Of a DNA stretch of 64,000 nucleotides, positions 37,984 to 49,855 are shown piece by piece. How positions within the stretch are numbered: the stretch's first letter is position 1; each line of letters begins with the position of its first letter. Under the pieces are notes generated by a model. The model searched no databases. It saw only the letters and a list, made by a program, of their open reading frames with translations, and was not told the DNA's origin. The DNA is taken from NCBI RefSeq assembly GCF_051020765.1, contig NW_027469120.1, positions 496,001 to 560,000 of the forward strand, in the 5' to 3' direction. The DNA is from Lasioglossum baleicum (lineage: Eukaryota; Arthropoda; Insecta; Hymenoptera; Halictidae). The position numbers and the translations under genes are program-made.

Positions 37984-40900
37984 CCTCCCCCCTTAGAGAA
38001 GAGATTTCACGCAGTGGAATCTCTGCCTCTGGGTGGCGGTAGACAGGATGCACTGAAATGTCATCCCTGTCTCGCAACGCTGGGTCAAGGGAATCGCAAA
38101 TTAACGTTCGTTTCGTCAAGGGAGGACGGGTTCGGAATTCTCCGACACTGGCACTATCACTATCTTTGTCCTCGATGGCCGCTGAAGTCTTGTTGTCCCT
38201 CTGCTTCATGAATATAAAGAACCGGGTCAGTGAACTCCAGATGGCGACAACGAGATGCAGGCTCCAGCCGTATAGTGAGTGTAATGCGATGCCGTTAACG
38301 ATCGTACTGATGATTGTTTTGATCGTGCGGATCGCTACATACACTCCGATTATTCCAGCACTTATTGATCCGAATGTAGTGAATCCGGACCATAATTTCT
38401 GTGCTGTAGACTCCGCTATCTGCTGTAGGGAGTTTTCATCGAGCAGGTTGAACATATTGATGTTTCCTGCTGCAAACTGTCTTCCCGTCGCACCCTGTGC
38501 GATTGAATTTATGACTGCTACCTTCTCTACAGGAAACATTATATGATCCTGTAGTTTGTCCAGGTCGTCTTGTGAATAAATGCCTCCCGTTGCCAAGTTC
38601 TTCGGATCTATGTATTTCCAGGTTGACTTGGCGAGGGGGTGAAGCTCCGAAGGAGTGATGGCCTCCATCAATGACGGTGTTAGGCGATACCATGTTCCGT
38701 GCAGTCTATAATATGGGGGAAGTAGCTCATCGCATGGCTTTTCTGTCCCCGTATTTGAAATGATGTGGTCCCTTGGCTTCAGGAATTTTGATGTGTTCCG
38801 ATACGTGATGGGTAGCTCATCATAACACCGTTCGGTTTTCCTCACTTGGACCGTGACTGGTATGCACTTTATTATGTGCACTACCTCTCCTGCTGGAACT
38901 GCGATAAATCCGACATCCTTCATGATGGCAGTGGCAACTTCTTCGGGTGCTGAATGTAATAATGTGAGGGCGTTCTGGAGAATCTGACGCTCTAGCTCAC
39001 ACTTCTGACGGATTACATCTTTGTAGAGTTGAGAAAATTGTTTCCGGAGGTGCTTCTCCACGTAAACAAATTTGCTGTTGACATACGTGAAGATGTCCAG
39101 ATTGTTGACCAAGGTGTGTGTTTTCTCCTTGAATTTTCCTGAACTTCCAACTTCCAGAATGAACAGCTTGGGGTGCTCCGTTCGGATTATGACATATCCG
39201 CAAACTGACGATCTGCCTGTCTCCGTGAGTGCAAAAGTCGTGTCCTGCGATGCTACGGTATACAGGGTTGGAGAAGGATTCACCTTGGAGGATAGTTTAG
39301 TGGCTATCCCTTCGTACAAGACATCATAATTATTGAAGTTGCACGAGTCCGTCGGCGTGGTTTCCCAGAACGTATGGCCATCTTGTGCGTCTAAGCAGCT
39401 TCCTTTTTGAAGGGGGCAGGTTTGCCCAGTTTGTAGATGAATCTGTCCGGTTGACAATCTGATTGGAGCGATGTAGTCGCGGATCGTGATTCGGACTAAA
39501 GCTTGTACCACGACATCGGTCCAAGTCCCAAACGGATCACTATACGTGGTTCCAGCGCAGGTACCATCGTTCTGAATAACTCCTGCTAACGTGAGGCCGT
39601 GAGAGGAGGTCGAGTTCGGTTGAATACCTGTGATCTGGGCGGCTGGGGTGATGAATATTGTCCCCGTCGTGTGTAGGCTCGAACAGGTTTCGCTGGAGAT
39701 CGGTAATATATAGTCTTGTCGACCATTGGATACTACCGAATTATGTGAATGCATGCCACAATAGTATATGGTTCTGTCTATTCCGATATGGCATTGCAAG
39801 ACACGAGCTTGCGAGAATTCAACTAGCTGCAGGAGCTGAATTCTTTCTAAATTTTCAGCTGGTGCGATGTCTTCTGGCTCGCAGTTAAGAGTGTCAATAG
39901 TTGAATACGTGGTAATATTCAAGGTTGAACCTCCACAGTCATATCCAATGAGTGTTGAGGCTTGCGTGGCAATAGAGAGCAAGATAGCTGCTTGTATCGG
40001 CTGCATGGTTGCTGTTATAGCGTTGTCGAGAGACTGATGATCTTCAGGGGTGACGGTTTCTCCTTGAAGATCTCGTTGCGTCGCAGGGATATCGTCTTCC
40101 TGCTGTGGAGTGGGGTGATGCTGACCAGAGGTTTTAAATTTCGCTCTTGGGTCGCTGCGATAGTTTATCGTTGGCGTAACGATATTGGGGACTCTGTTAA
40201 CGCTAGGAAGATTGAATTCGTTTCGCAAGATACATAACGAAAGCTTATAATCAGACTTAGTTGTCTCGGGCGAGTATAATGTATCGGCTTTATTTCTTTT
40301 TCTTGCTGACGCGAATCTCGCGGAATTGTATTTGCCAGACGCATGGACTTTGTTTTCGGTCGCACGGATACCTGATCGTTGAAGCTGCAAGAGGTCTTGT
40401 TCCGGCGAGGATTTGAAGATAGGAGTTTGCGGCAAAACATAAACTCCTTTTGATTTAACTTTAGGAATGGAAATGTTTTCTAAATTGTTCTCATATGAAC
40501 ATTCTAAAAGTTCATCTGAGGCGAAGGCGTTGATGTTTCTTTCCACACAGGACTTTGAATATAAATCGTCGGGATGGTTACCGGAATTCTTTAAAGTATC
40601 GGGATGGCTACCGGAATCGTCGGGATGGTTACCGGAATTATTTAAAGAATCGGGATGGCTACCGGAATCGTCGGAATGGTTACCGGAATTATTTAAGAAA
40701 TCGGGATGGCTACCGGAATCGTCGGGATGGTTACCGGAATTATTTAAAGAATCGGGATGGCTACCGGAATCGTCGGAATGGTTACCGGAATTAATAGAAG
40801 ACGCGAGTTGATCGTTAACGATCGTCTCGTGCGCGCGGCACGCACGAGCATTGAATAAGTCCGAATTGACTTCGGCTTGCATATTCGAAAAGGGAACCTC

Positions 40901-41217
40901 GATCTCTTCCACCTCCAACGTAGGCAGGGAGAAGGACGCCACTTCGGACGATGCGTTAAAGCATCGCAGGTATGCCTTTCCGTTACGGTTGGTGACTAAA
41001 CAATCACCTAAGAACACATCGGGTTTTACATCTATTTTTCGCACATACCCTTCGCTTGGGCCCTTTACGTTGACGGCTATGCAGGCGGCGGTACGGCTTT
41101 CGATGGAATATTCCCGAGGATTCGAAAAGGGAATACGTAGGGTTTTATACTCTACGCATTCCTTCGCAAATGATATCTCTGCTCCCTCTCTGAAGAAGGG
41201 GGAGCCTAAGATACCAT
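37979..41217 (-). CDS. env: F2 protease-tail / linker / envelope frame (chuvirus-like env), 5' part displaced
   Basis: A single open frame from the insertion point at 41217 to a stop whose bases overlap the LTR start. First comes the protease C-terminal part and the NSGNHPDDSGSHPD repeats, then a basic linker of about 190 residues with no RT similarity. An internal ATG at 40007 opens a 675-residue envelope protein: hydrophobic signal peptide (MQPIQAAILLSIATQAS), N-glycosylation sites (NIT, NST, NTS) and a helical region (VEKHLRKQFSQLYKDVIRQK). A C-terminal membrane region follows (about residues 540-600, SAGIIGVYVAIRTI then YGWSLHLVVAIWSSL), with a short basic tail. It resembles chuvirus-type glycoproteins (family recalled, not searched). 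Env could come from a spliced RNA or as part of Gag-Pro-Env. Env is open; only the protease start is displaced by the nested element. Confidence 0.75.
40560..40800 (-). repeat. In-frame 51-bp repeats in the F2 env-bearing frame
   Basis: Units of the NNSGNHPDDSGSHPDSL type at the same position as in F2 pol. The pol and env versions diverge just downstream of this block, which marks the module boundary. Confidence 0.88.
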
Positions 41218-43016
41218 TGTCACGTCCTGGCGGGGCTATAAAAGCAAGAGAAGAGAATACCGCGGCCCGGCTACTCTACTCTTCCACTGACTGACATTTA
41301 ATAAAAGTGTTGGTCTTTTTATCAACAGACTAGGACCCGATGCCGACACCTGCATGCAGTCTTACACAGATGAATGATGCACGCGACCCTGAAACATACG
41401 CGGTAATATGTTCCACTTACTTTTACGCTTCGCTTGTTTGTCGATTGACACGAGACATGAATTCGCAACGGATGAACAGCTACGGTTGCGCTGATGGCCT
41501 TGAATACGGTCCGCTCTGCTTGACAGGGGTTGATCCAAATGGCTGGAAACGACCTTCAAGGATTGACGACTGCGCCAAACTCTGTCACGTCAATATTTGA
41601 CAGGAACGACCTCCAATGATTGACAGCTGGCTGCTACGGTATTGTAGACGGATGCGCTCGTTGAGGAAACGGGCGTGGACGCTGTACGATACCGTGAATC
41701 TAACTCACGAATATCGTCCGCGTGATTGACGATATTTTAACTAGCGAAAACGGGCGTGGACGCTGTGCGATCCCGCGAATTTATCTCGCGAATATCGTCC
41801 GCGTGGTTGACGATATTTTGATTCGAGAAAACGGACGTGGATGCTGCGGAGCTTGCTATGCGAGCAAGTCTATCACTATCACGCACGTACGCGAACACGT
41901 AACAGGAAATTGAATAAGGAATACTATTCGCGAACTTTCCAGTGAGAACTCTATCTCTAACTAACAACGTGTCACTTCAAACTACGAAGTTAGGAGCAAG
42001 GAAATAATAATTGGGATTTAGATTGACTCTGGTAAAACAAAGTATATTATAAACGTAAAAGAATACAAAGGTAAAGATGCTTATTGTTAACGAAATCGAA
42101 ATACGTACTAAGTACGAAATATGAAACGCAATAAAAATGTTTAATTGAATAAACGAAGTAATGTTTGAATTAAACGAATAAGAATACGATATTACTGAAT
42201 GGTATTAGGGACTGTGTCTAAACAGTATGGATTTGGGAAGATTGTGTCTAAACAATCTGGATTTGGAAAGACTATGTCTAAATAGTCTGGACTTGGAAGA
42301 TTGACGAAAACTCGACTGACCCACTCGGGTCCCCGGAGAGGACTGGGGAAAATCGAACGTTCGTCGACGAATAACGTTCGTCCGAAAAATGCTGACTTCG
42401 CAAAAGGGGACCGTGTCCTCTTTGTGCCGGTCTTCGTCGTAAACAGCGCGATGGCCGCCGCACTAGAGTCAGCAGTTTTCGTTCCCAGTGGTGCAGGACT
42501 CGAAAATTAAGTGGTAACCATTGGCGTACCTATTTATTTATTTAAATAAATTGGGACTTAGAATATTTTCGAGCGCTTGCTCTTGCAAGGCGTTTCGATG
42601 TAAATTTTATATGTCATATGATTAGTTGACATCATTTGTCGACCGATCATATGTTTGAAAATATTCTAAGTACTTTTGAAAATTACCAAAAATCGAAATT
42701 TTGGTAAAGTCTAAACAAACGCGAATTGAGAACCTAACCTACAAATTTTTAGGTTAGTTTCATGATTTTCGCTCACGAGTCCAATGATATTTCAATCTTC
42801 GAGTTTGGGCCATTTTTGGCTATTTTAGGAATTTGACAGATTTTGGATTTTAGGTTATGTTGATGGATTTCGATCAGATGTACGTGGTGTTAAGGATTCA
42901 TTGTTATGAAGGATTTTTAGGAGTTTTGGAATCTTTAAAAGGGGAACGCTCGCTCTTATGTATCTAATTTTACATGTAGTCTTAAAGCTAACGTCGGAGG
43001 TGCGACCGACGTCACA
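41218..43016 (-). repeat. F2 3' LTR (1799 bp) of gag-pol element 2
   Basis: Same features as other F2 LTRs. It is followed by the PPT at 43017-43027 and the 3' tail up to the pol stop at 43204. Confidence 0.92.
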
Positions 43017-43203
43017 CCTCCCCCCTTAGAGAAGAGATTTCACGCAGTGGAATCTCTGCCTCTGGGTGGCGGTAGACAGGATGCACTGAAATGTCATCCC
43101 TGTCTCGCAACGCTGGGTCAAGGGAATCGCAAATTAACGTTCGTTTCGTCAAGGGAGGACGGGTTCGGAATTCTCCGACACTGGCACTATCACTGGCTTC
43201 CGC

Positions 43204-46200
43204 TTAAATGTCACCATTGTCTGAATCGGTGTCATCGCTGGAACTATCGGATATCCAGTCAGGGTCGTCCCGTTGTGCGATCCATCTTGCCGATAGAATC
43301 TGTCCGCAAGGGATGCACTCCAATACTGGTGTTTCGGTGCATAGCCTTATTCCGCAATACTCGCATCTATTTGGGATGTTATACATCCGCTGATGCTCCC
43401 ATCGTTCCACTCTAACAATTCGGGTGTATTGGCTGCAGTTGCGGCACAGCAACTTGCCGTTGCAAGCCACTCGAACTATCCCATTGTAACAGATAGTGTT
43501 GTTGTATCGTCTCATGTATCGGTGAGCTTTCAGCACGGTCGGCCGTCTTCCTCCCATCGGTCCGCACATCTTTCTGTCGTGGATAGCTATGGGATCCGCA
43601 ATGTGACTCGGAGCTTGATCGGATGAGGAGTGAAGAGTCTCGTAAGCTGACTCCTCTGGTTGGACCCTTGGCTCGCTATCGTCTTTCTTAGAAGGATCAG
43701 AGATTAAGTTTGCAGTTACAATATTTCGCTGACGCGTGTCCTGTCTCGGGCTACCTGGAAGACGTTTAATCTTATTTGCATGGACAATTTTGAAATGGTT
43801 TCCTATTCGTAATTTGACATTGTTCGTATCAAGCATTTCTATTATCTCATGCGGTCCAGTATATTGCGCGTCGAATTTTCCTTTACGAGGTTCTTTTAAC
43901 AAGTATACCTGTTCGCCTACCGTGAACTGCACGGGGTTAATCTTCCTATCATAATAAGTCTTTGATTTCTGCTTTGCCGCTACTAAATTATCGCGCGCGC
44001 GGGATTGTGTCTCGTTTATCTTTCTTTGTAGGTCAAAGAGGTAACCTGCGTAGGACTCGTTCTCTACTGCGTAGAGATGGGAATCAGAGGAAGGAACACG
44101 GGCCAGGGAACCGAATACCAACTCGTGTGGGGTGAAGTCTGTTCCCTCGTGTACGCTGGTATTGTAGCTAAACATTGCCAAGTTTATCCATTTATCCCAG
44201 TTATTTTTGTTGACGTACTGCTTCAAATATTCCGTCAGTACATGATGCGATCTCTCAATGGATCCGTTGCTTTGTGGATGGAAAGCAGTGGTTTGGAGGC
44301 GTGTAATCCTGAATCTTTTTGCGATAGCCTTCATAAGGGAGCTTGTGAAGTTAGTCCCTTGATCCGTTAATATTGCCTTAGGCGTTCCAAAGCGACATAT
44401 CAGGTGGTCGATGAAGGCGTTTGCTGTACTGACGGAGTCGGTAGATTTGAGCGGCACTGCGACGGAGTATTTTGTAAGAAGGTCTTGCATCGTCATTACA
44501 TACGTGTTGCCATCTTCGGTAGTGGGTAATGGTCCCACGATGTCTAGCGAGACCTTATCAAACGCCCTGCCGGGCGTATCCGTTAACTTCATTGGTAGGC
44601 GAGTTTTTACTCTTGTTAACTTGTTACGCTGGCAACTCAGGCAATTGTTAACGTAGTTGGTTACGTCCTTTTTGAGGCTGTTCCACCAGTATTTTTCTCT
44701 TATCCTTTTGTATGTCTTGGTTATGCCTTTATGGCCGGCATACGCTGATACATGGTTCTCCGTGATGATCTCCATCCTTCTATCCTCAGCGGGGATTTGG
44801 ACCTCGTTCGAACAGAGAAATATTTGGACTGGTGTGTCCTCGAATGTTTCTGTGAGTAGATTGATCACGTATTCTCTCGACAAATGGTCGAGGAATGTTT
44901 TAGAGATTGAAAAGGATTCCAACGCGAGCTCGTTGACAACGTCGATCAACGTTCTAAGACATTCTTTGAGGTCGTCTGCAGATACCTCATGAAGCGGCGA
45001 TTGTTTAATCGGTATCTGGATTAACTTGTATTTACCGTGATCTGTTACCCTAGCTCTATGTAGGAGTAAGTCTTGGGATTTGGCCAGTTTGCCTTGTCTA
45101 TAGAGATCTACGGCCCCGAGATCGATGGGCCGTCCGTCCATCGTTATGAAGCAAACTAAGTTGTCCTTTCTCATTATTAATCGGTCTCTTGTATGAATTA
45201 TTCTTCTTCTACGTGGTGTAGGATTGCTTTCTTCTTCTTCTTCTTCTTCTTCTTCTTCTTCTGAGGGAATACTCTCTTCTCGCTCATCGAAGACATCTGG
45301 TCCGGTCAAGGAAGGCGGAAATATAGGAGAAAAGGAAAGAGTTTCTTCGACTCCCAGATCCCGTAGTAATCCTTGATCGGCGATTGAAATAAGAGGCGGG
45401 GATGCTGCGCGGGGGTCATCAGAATGCGATGGCGTACCCATCGATGGTCCCGGTGACGAGGCTGCCGATGATCTTCTCCTTTTTGGGGGCATTGACTTCG
45501 GTGGAGGCATGAGAATTGAATCGTCTCTATCTTTCTTCCTGCGGCGTGCGTCGAAAAGAGGAGTCCCCGGGCTTGACAATGGCGTCCTAGGCGGAGTCGT
45601 TTCCTCTGAATCGGTCCATGAGATGGGCAATGCCACCGGATTCCGGGATAGGGCATCCGCATTAGAGTTGGCTCTGCCAGGTTTGTAGATAACCTGGTAT
45701 TCGAACTCTGCCAATTTTAATCTCCACCGGAGGAGCCGGGATGTGGGATCCTTTACGGATGTCATCCACACCAGCGGTCTGTGATCGGTGATGAGTAAGA
45801 ATTTCCTGCCGTAAATGTACGGGCGGAAATATTGGACGGCGAATATTATGGCTAAACACTCCTTTTCTATTGTGGAGTAGTTTAGTTCAGCGCCGTGAAG
45901 GATACGTGACGCGTACGCGATAGGGCGATCCTTTCCCACGTCGCCTTGGCTTAGGACAGCGCCGATCGCGTACCCTGAGGCGTCGCACGTTACGTTGAAT
46001 GGTTTCCCAAAATCTGGGTACTGAAGGACAGGCTCCGTACACAATGCCTGTCGTAAAGTCTCGAAGGCTTCCTCCTGCTTTGACCCCCACACGAATTTCG
46101 TATCCTTGGTAAGGAGTTGGGTGAGGGGTTTGGAAATATGAGCGAATCTATCTATGAATCTGCGGTAATAGCCCGCTAGACCTAAAAATTCGCGGACGTT

Positions 46201-47949
46201 CTTTGCGTTTTTCGGTCGAGGATAATTTTGGACCGCGTTAATTTTTTTAGGGCATGGCCGTACGCCATCCTCGCTAATCTGGTGTCCTAGGTAAGCTACC
46301 TCTCTGTGCAAAAACCCGCATTTAGACGGTTGTAATTTCAAATTGGCGGCTCTCAATCGGCGAGCCAATTTATCAAATTTCGCTTTGTGTTCTTCTAGGG
46401 AACGCGCGTATATGACTATATCGTCAAGATAAACGAAGAGTTCGTTACCCTGGAGACCGGTTAGGATCGTATCCATTAGTCGCTGGAACGTAGCCGGCGC
46501 ATTACGCAATCCGAACGGCATTCTATTATACTGGTAGTGTCCGAACGGAGTTGAGAAGGCGGTTTTTGCGGCGTCCTCCTTTTCCATGCCTATTTGGTGA
46601 AACCCGCTTGCCAGATCAAATACGCTAAAATATTTGGCACTACCCAGCTGATCTAAGATCTCGTTTATGCTGGGCAGTGGATAAGCGTCTGCTATTGACT
46701 TCTCGTTTAAAGCGCGATAGTCAATTACCATTCTCCATTTCTTATTTCCTTCGGCATCCGCTTTCTTCGGTACGATCCACAAAGGGGAGTTATACGGTGA
46801 ACTAGAGGGTGCGACTATATCATTTTGTAAGAGTTCACACATTTGTTTGTCGATCTCCTCTTTGTGAATCGGCGGATACCGGTATTGCTTGGTATGTACG
46901 GGGATGTCGTCCGTCGTGGGGATTTTATGTGTTACAGCGTTAGTTTTCCCCAGACGATCCCCTTGAAGGTGGAAGAGATCATTATTCTCCTCCAATAAAG
47001 ATTTGACATGGTCTATCTCGTCGTGATCGAGGTGATCCATGGGAATAGTTTCCATAAGCTCATTAACGCGAGCATTACGGGACTTGGTAATGGAATGGAC
47101 CCTTTTGGGTATGAATTCGAAGCCTTTCATAAGGGGTTTCGAGTATGAGTGATCGGGATGGTTACCGGAATTGCTTAGGAAATCGGGATGGCTACCGGAA
47201 TCGTCGGGATGGTTACCGGAATTATTTAAAGAATCGGGATGGCTACCGGAATCGTCGGGATGGTTACCGGAATTATTTAAAGAATCGGGATGGCTACCGG
47301 AATCGTCGGAATGGTTACCGGAATTAATAGAAGACGCGAGTTGATCGTTAACGATCGTCTCGTGCGCGCGGCACGCACGAGCATTGAATACGTCCGAATT
47401 GACTTCGGCTTGAATATTCGAAAAGGGAACCTCGATCTCTTCCACCTCCAACGTAGGCAGGGAGAAGGACGCCACTTCGGACGATGCGTTAAAGCATCGC
47501 AGGTATGCCTTTCCGTTACGGTTGGTGACTAAACAATCACCTAAGAACACATCGGGTTTTACATCTATTTTTCGCACATACCCTTCGCTTGGGCCCTTTA
47601 CGTTGACGGCTATGCAGGCGGCGGTACGGCTTTCGATGGAATATTCCCGAGGATTCGAAAAGGGAATACGTAGGGTTTTATACTCTACGCATTCTTTCGC
47701 AAATGATATCTCTGCTCCCTCTCTGAAGAAGGGGGAGCCTAAGATACCATCTATATTAATTGGAAAACTGTCAGGCAGAACGTGTAGCGTGACTTTAATG
47801 GAATCTGCTAGCTCCGCATTGATATAACCGAGGGTCGCAATTTCTCCTTCTGTCACGCCATGGACGTGTATGACGCTGTCAGTTTTTAGATGAACGTCAG
47901 ATTTGATACCAGACGCTCGGATTAAGTTGACCTCGGACCCGGTGTCCAA
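43204..47949 (-). CDS. pol: F2 Pol: protease, RT, RNase H, integrase, Cys-rich extension (element 2)
   Basis: A 1581-residue frame with all motifs of element 1: LDTGSE, ILGSPFF, YLDD, RNase H TCDASGYAIG, the IN HHCC finger, the D,D,E core and YTGPHEI. The C-terminal extension has three CX2C pairs. It is 20 residues shorter than the element 1 Pol because it has one fewer 17-residue repeat and a shorter Glu run before IN. Two diagnostic residues (YVRKIDVKPD, KTLRIPF) agree with the env-bearing element and not with element 1. No stop or frameshift is present, so the enzyme set looks functional although gag of the same copy is broken. Confidence 0.95.
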   Translation of the reverse strand: MDTGSEVNLIRASGIKSDVHLKTDSVIHVHGVTEGEIATLGYINAELADSIKVTLHVLPDSFPINIDGILGSPFFREGAEISFAKECVEYKTLRIPFSNPREYSIESRTAACIAVNVKGPSEGYVRKIDVKPDVFLGDCLVTNRNGKAYLRCFNASSEVASFSLPTLEVEEIEVPFSNIQAEVNSDVFNARACRAHETIVNDQLASSINSGNHSDDSGSHPDSLNNSGNHPDDSGSHPDSLNNSGNHPDDSGSHPDFLSNSGNHPDHSYSKPLMKGFEFIPKRVHSITKSRNARVNELMETIPMDHLDHDEIDHVKSLLEENNDLFHLQGDRLGKTNAVTHKIPTTDDIPVHTKQYRYPPIHKEEIDKQMCELLQNDIVAPSSSPYNSPLWIVPKKADAEGNKKWRMVIDYRALNEKSIADAYPLPSINEILDQLGSAKYFSVFDLASGFHQIGMEKEDAAKTAFSTPFGHYQYNRMPFGLRNAPATFQRLMDTILTGLQGNELFVYLDDIVIYARSLEEHKAKFDKLARRLRAANLKLQPSKCGFLHREVAYLGHQISEDGVRPCPKKINAVQNYPRPKNAKNVREFLGLAGYYRRFIDRFAHISKPLTQLLTKDTKFVWGSKQEEAFETLRQALCTEPVLQYPDFGKPFNVTCDASGYAIGAVLSQGDVGKDRPIAYASRILHGAELNYSTIEKECLAIIFAVQYFRPYIYGRKFLLITDHRPLVWMTSVKDPTSRLLRWRLKLAEFEYQVIYKPGRANSNADALSRNPVALPISWTDSEETTPPRTPLSSPGTPLFDARRRKKDRDDSILMPPPKSMPPKRRRSSAASSPGPSMGTPSHSDDPRAASPPLISIADQGLLRDLGVEETLSFSPIFPPSLTGPDVFDEREESIPSEEEEEEEEEEESNPTPRRRRIIHTRDRLIMRKDNLVCFITMDGRPIDLGAVDLYRQGKLAKSQDLLLHRARVTDHGKYKLIQIPIKQSPLHEVSADDLKECLRTLIDVVNELALESFSISKTFLDHLSREYVINLLTETFEDTPVQIFLCSNEVQIPAEDRRMEIITENHVSAYAGHKGITKTYKRIREKYWWNSLKKDVTNYVNNCLSCQRNKLTRVKTRLPMKLTDTPGRAFDKVSLDIVGPLPTTEDGNTYVMTMQDLLTKYSVAVPLKSTDSVSTANAFIDHLICRFGTPKAILTDQGTNFTSSLMKAIAKRFRITRLQTTAFHPQSNGSIERSHHVLTEYLKQYVNKNNWDKWINLAMFSYNTSVHEGTDFTPHELVFGSLARVPSSDSHLYAVENESYAGYLFDLQRKINETQSRARDNLVAAKQKSKTYYDRKINPVQFTVGEQVYLLKEPRKGKFDAQYTGPHEIIEMLDTNNVKLRIGNHFKIVHANKIKRLPGSPRQDTRQRNIVTANLISDPSKKDDSEPRVQPEESAYETLHSSSDQAPSHIADPIAIHDRKMCGPMGGRRPTVLKAHRYMRRYNNTICYNGIVRVACNGKLLCRNCSQYTRIVRVERWEHQRMYNIPNRCEYCGIRLCTETPVLECIPCGQILSARWIAQRDDPDWISDSSSDDTDSDNGDI
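47145..47335 (-). repeat. In-frame 51-bp repeats in F2 pol element 2
   Basis: Same unit as at 22545-22790 with one fewer copy. Confidence 0.88.
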
Positions 47950-48104
47950 GAGGAACTCACACTCTTTTGAGAAGAGTGACGATTTTGCTTTTATTCGAGG
48001 GATAGGGGAGTCCGGCGCGAGATTTATTGCCGAGACTAATTTCGCGGATGGTCGTTCATTCTGCTGACCGTCCGGGTTATCTCTCCCATCTACTCGAATT
48101 TCAT

Positions 48105-49369
48105 TTACTGCTGGTCGTCGCTGATGACGGCCAGCTGTGTTGCCTTTTGGCGATTCTCTTGGGATGCCTCCCGTCCTTTGGTCGCGTTTGTCGGGAGGCT
48201 TGATTCGTTTCCCGACTCATTTCTACTGTAATATTCGCGGCGGCGACATTCGTATATGTCATGTCCCGTGCGCTTACAATATTTACAATACTTTTGACTC
48301 TCCGTAGGAAAGCGATCGCGACCTGGGGACTGGGAAGCGCGATCTTCGCGTTTATATGTTTCGCGCTGATTTGATTGCGACGGTTCGTGACGTCGCGGAG
48401 GAGGAGAGCGATACGCGTCTCTGTTATCGGGTTTCCTGTCTCGCCAGGATTCACGAGGTGAAAAGGAAGGTCGTTGATCTTTCCTTTCCGAAGATCTGTT
48501 GCGCTGCTCAGGCGCATTCCTATCATAATAAGAGTTGCTTGATCGCTCTGGTGTGCGATTACGAGAGTCGGAGAATGCAACGCGGCGTCCGTCGTCACGA
48601 TAACGAACACGGTCAAGCTCGTACTGTTTGTACGCGGTTACTGCTTCGTCGAATATTTTCTGTAATTCGAGTGACGCGCAGAGCCTGACCTCGGCTCGAA
48701 GCGCTGGGATAAGACCACGCATGAAACAATCTATGAATCTATGATCGCCGTTCTAAGGTCCTTTACTCGCGTAATATAATTCAACACGTGCTCGGACTGT
48801 CCCTGGTGTATCGAAGCTAATTCTCCGCGATACTGATCGATGAATTTATATGGGCCTAGTACATCTTTCAGGCGGTTGCACAATTCAGAGATTGTGTTAA
48901 TATTTACGTCTTCAATCGCGGCGTATGCCTGTCCTCTAAGCTTATTGCATACTAATCTAGTGAGGGTACGCTCAGCTGTGGCTGGAACAGCCTCCAAGGC
49001 TCGCTTGCACGCGCGAACGAATTGTAGCACGGTTATGGAGGTGCCGTCAAAGGTAGGCACAAGTTCAACCGCTTGTTTAACGGTGAAATTCGAAGAATCG
49101 TGCATTATGGGTTCGCGGGGCGCAACGACTGGGCTAGCTGGAATTGATTGAGAATCTCTGGCCGATCGGATTTCTGCTATCTCGCGGCGTATATCCTCGT
49201 ACGTTTCTCTCTGCTCACGCGTTTCTGTTTCGTATTGCAATTTGAGTTGAGTCAACGCGGCGGTTTGATTAATGAGAGCTGCTTCTCTACGAGCTAAATC
49301 TTTCTGGAATTCAATTAATTCCTCTTCCGTAGGAGGAACCTTCTTTCTAGCCTCGCTACGCGTTTCCAT
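48105..49369 (-). pseudogene. gag: F2 gag broken by a 43-bp deletion (element 2)
   Basis: The N-terminal 212 codons (49369-48731) and the C-terminal part with the knuckle (48722-48105) are in different frames. Compared with 52013-53320, 46 bp near 48728 are replaced by 3 bp, a net loss of 43 bp. Everything else matches. The copy therefore keeps a functional-looking pol but no full Gag, and Pol would not be reached by the usual frameshift. Confidence 0.9.
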
Positions 49370-49855
49370 GATTGCGTCGCTTGAAAATTTCTAAGTATGA
49401 AATTCGCGAAAAATGATCCGACTATATAACGTGGGCGAAGGGGCGTTTTCTAAACCGCCCGTCGCACTTTAACGTTCACTAAAACTCTCGATGAATTTGT
49501 ACTGAGTACGAACATCGCGAAAAATAATTTGAGTATGTAACGTGGGCGAAAGGGCATTTCCTTCACTGCCCGTCGCACTTTTAACTGACACTATGCTTTC
49601 ACGGACTCTAAGTCTACTGCGTTAAATTGTCAAACAATGATGGAACGCGCAGGGGTTCGCGTGCTAACACTGATTCTATTTTTATTCCTCGATGCCGTGC
49701 TTCTAACATCGGTGACCAACGACTGTCCTACCGACTGCGCCAAATTTGTCACAACAAATTTTGGCAGAGGTAGGACACATGACGTATCCTACAAAAGTGT
49801 TGACGGTGTCTCTAACATCGGTGACCAACGAGTGTCCTACCGACTGCGCCAAATT
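49370..49855 (-). other. F2 leader with two PBS copies (element 2)
   Basis: PBS complements at 49727-49742 and 49836-49851, 109 bp apart. The LTR-proximal one lies 4 nt (aatt) from the LTR at 49856. Confidence 0.87.
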
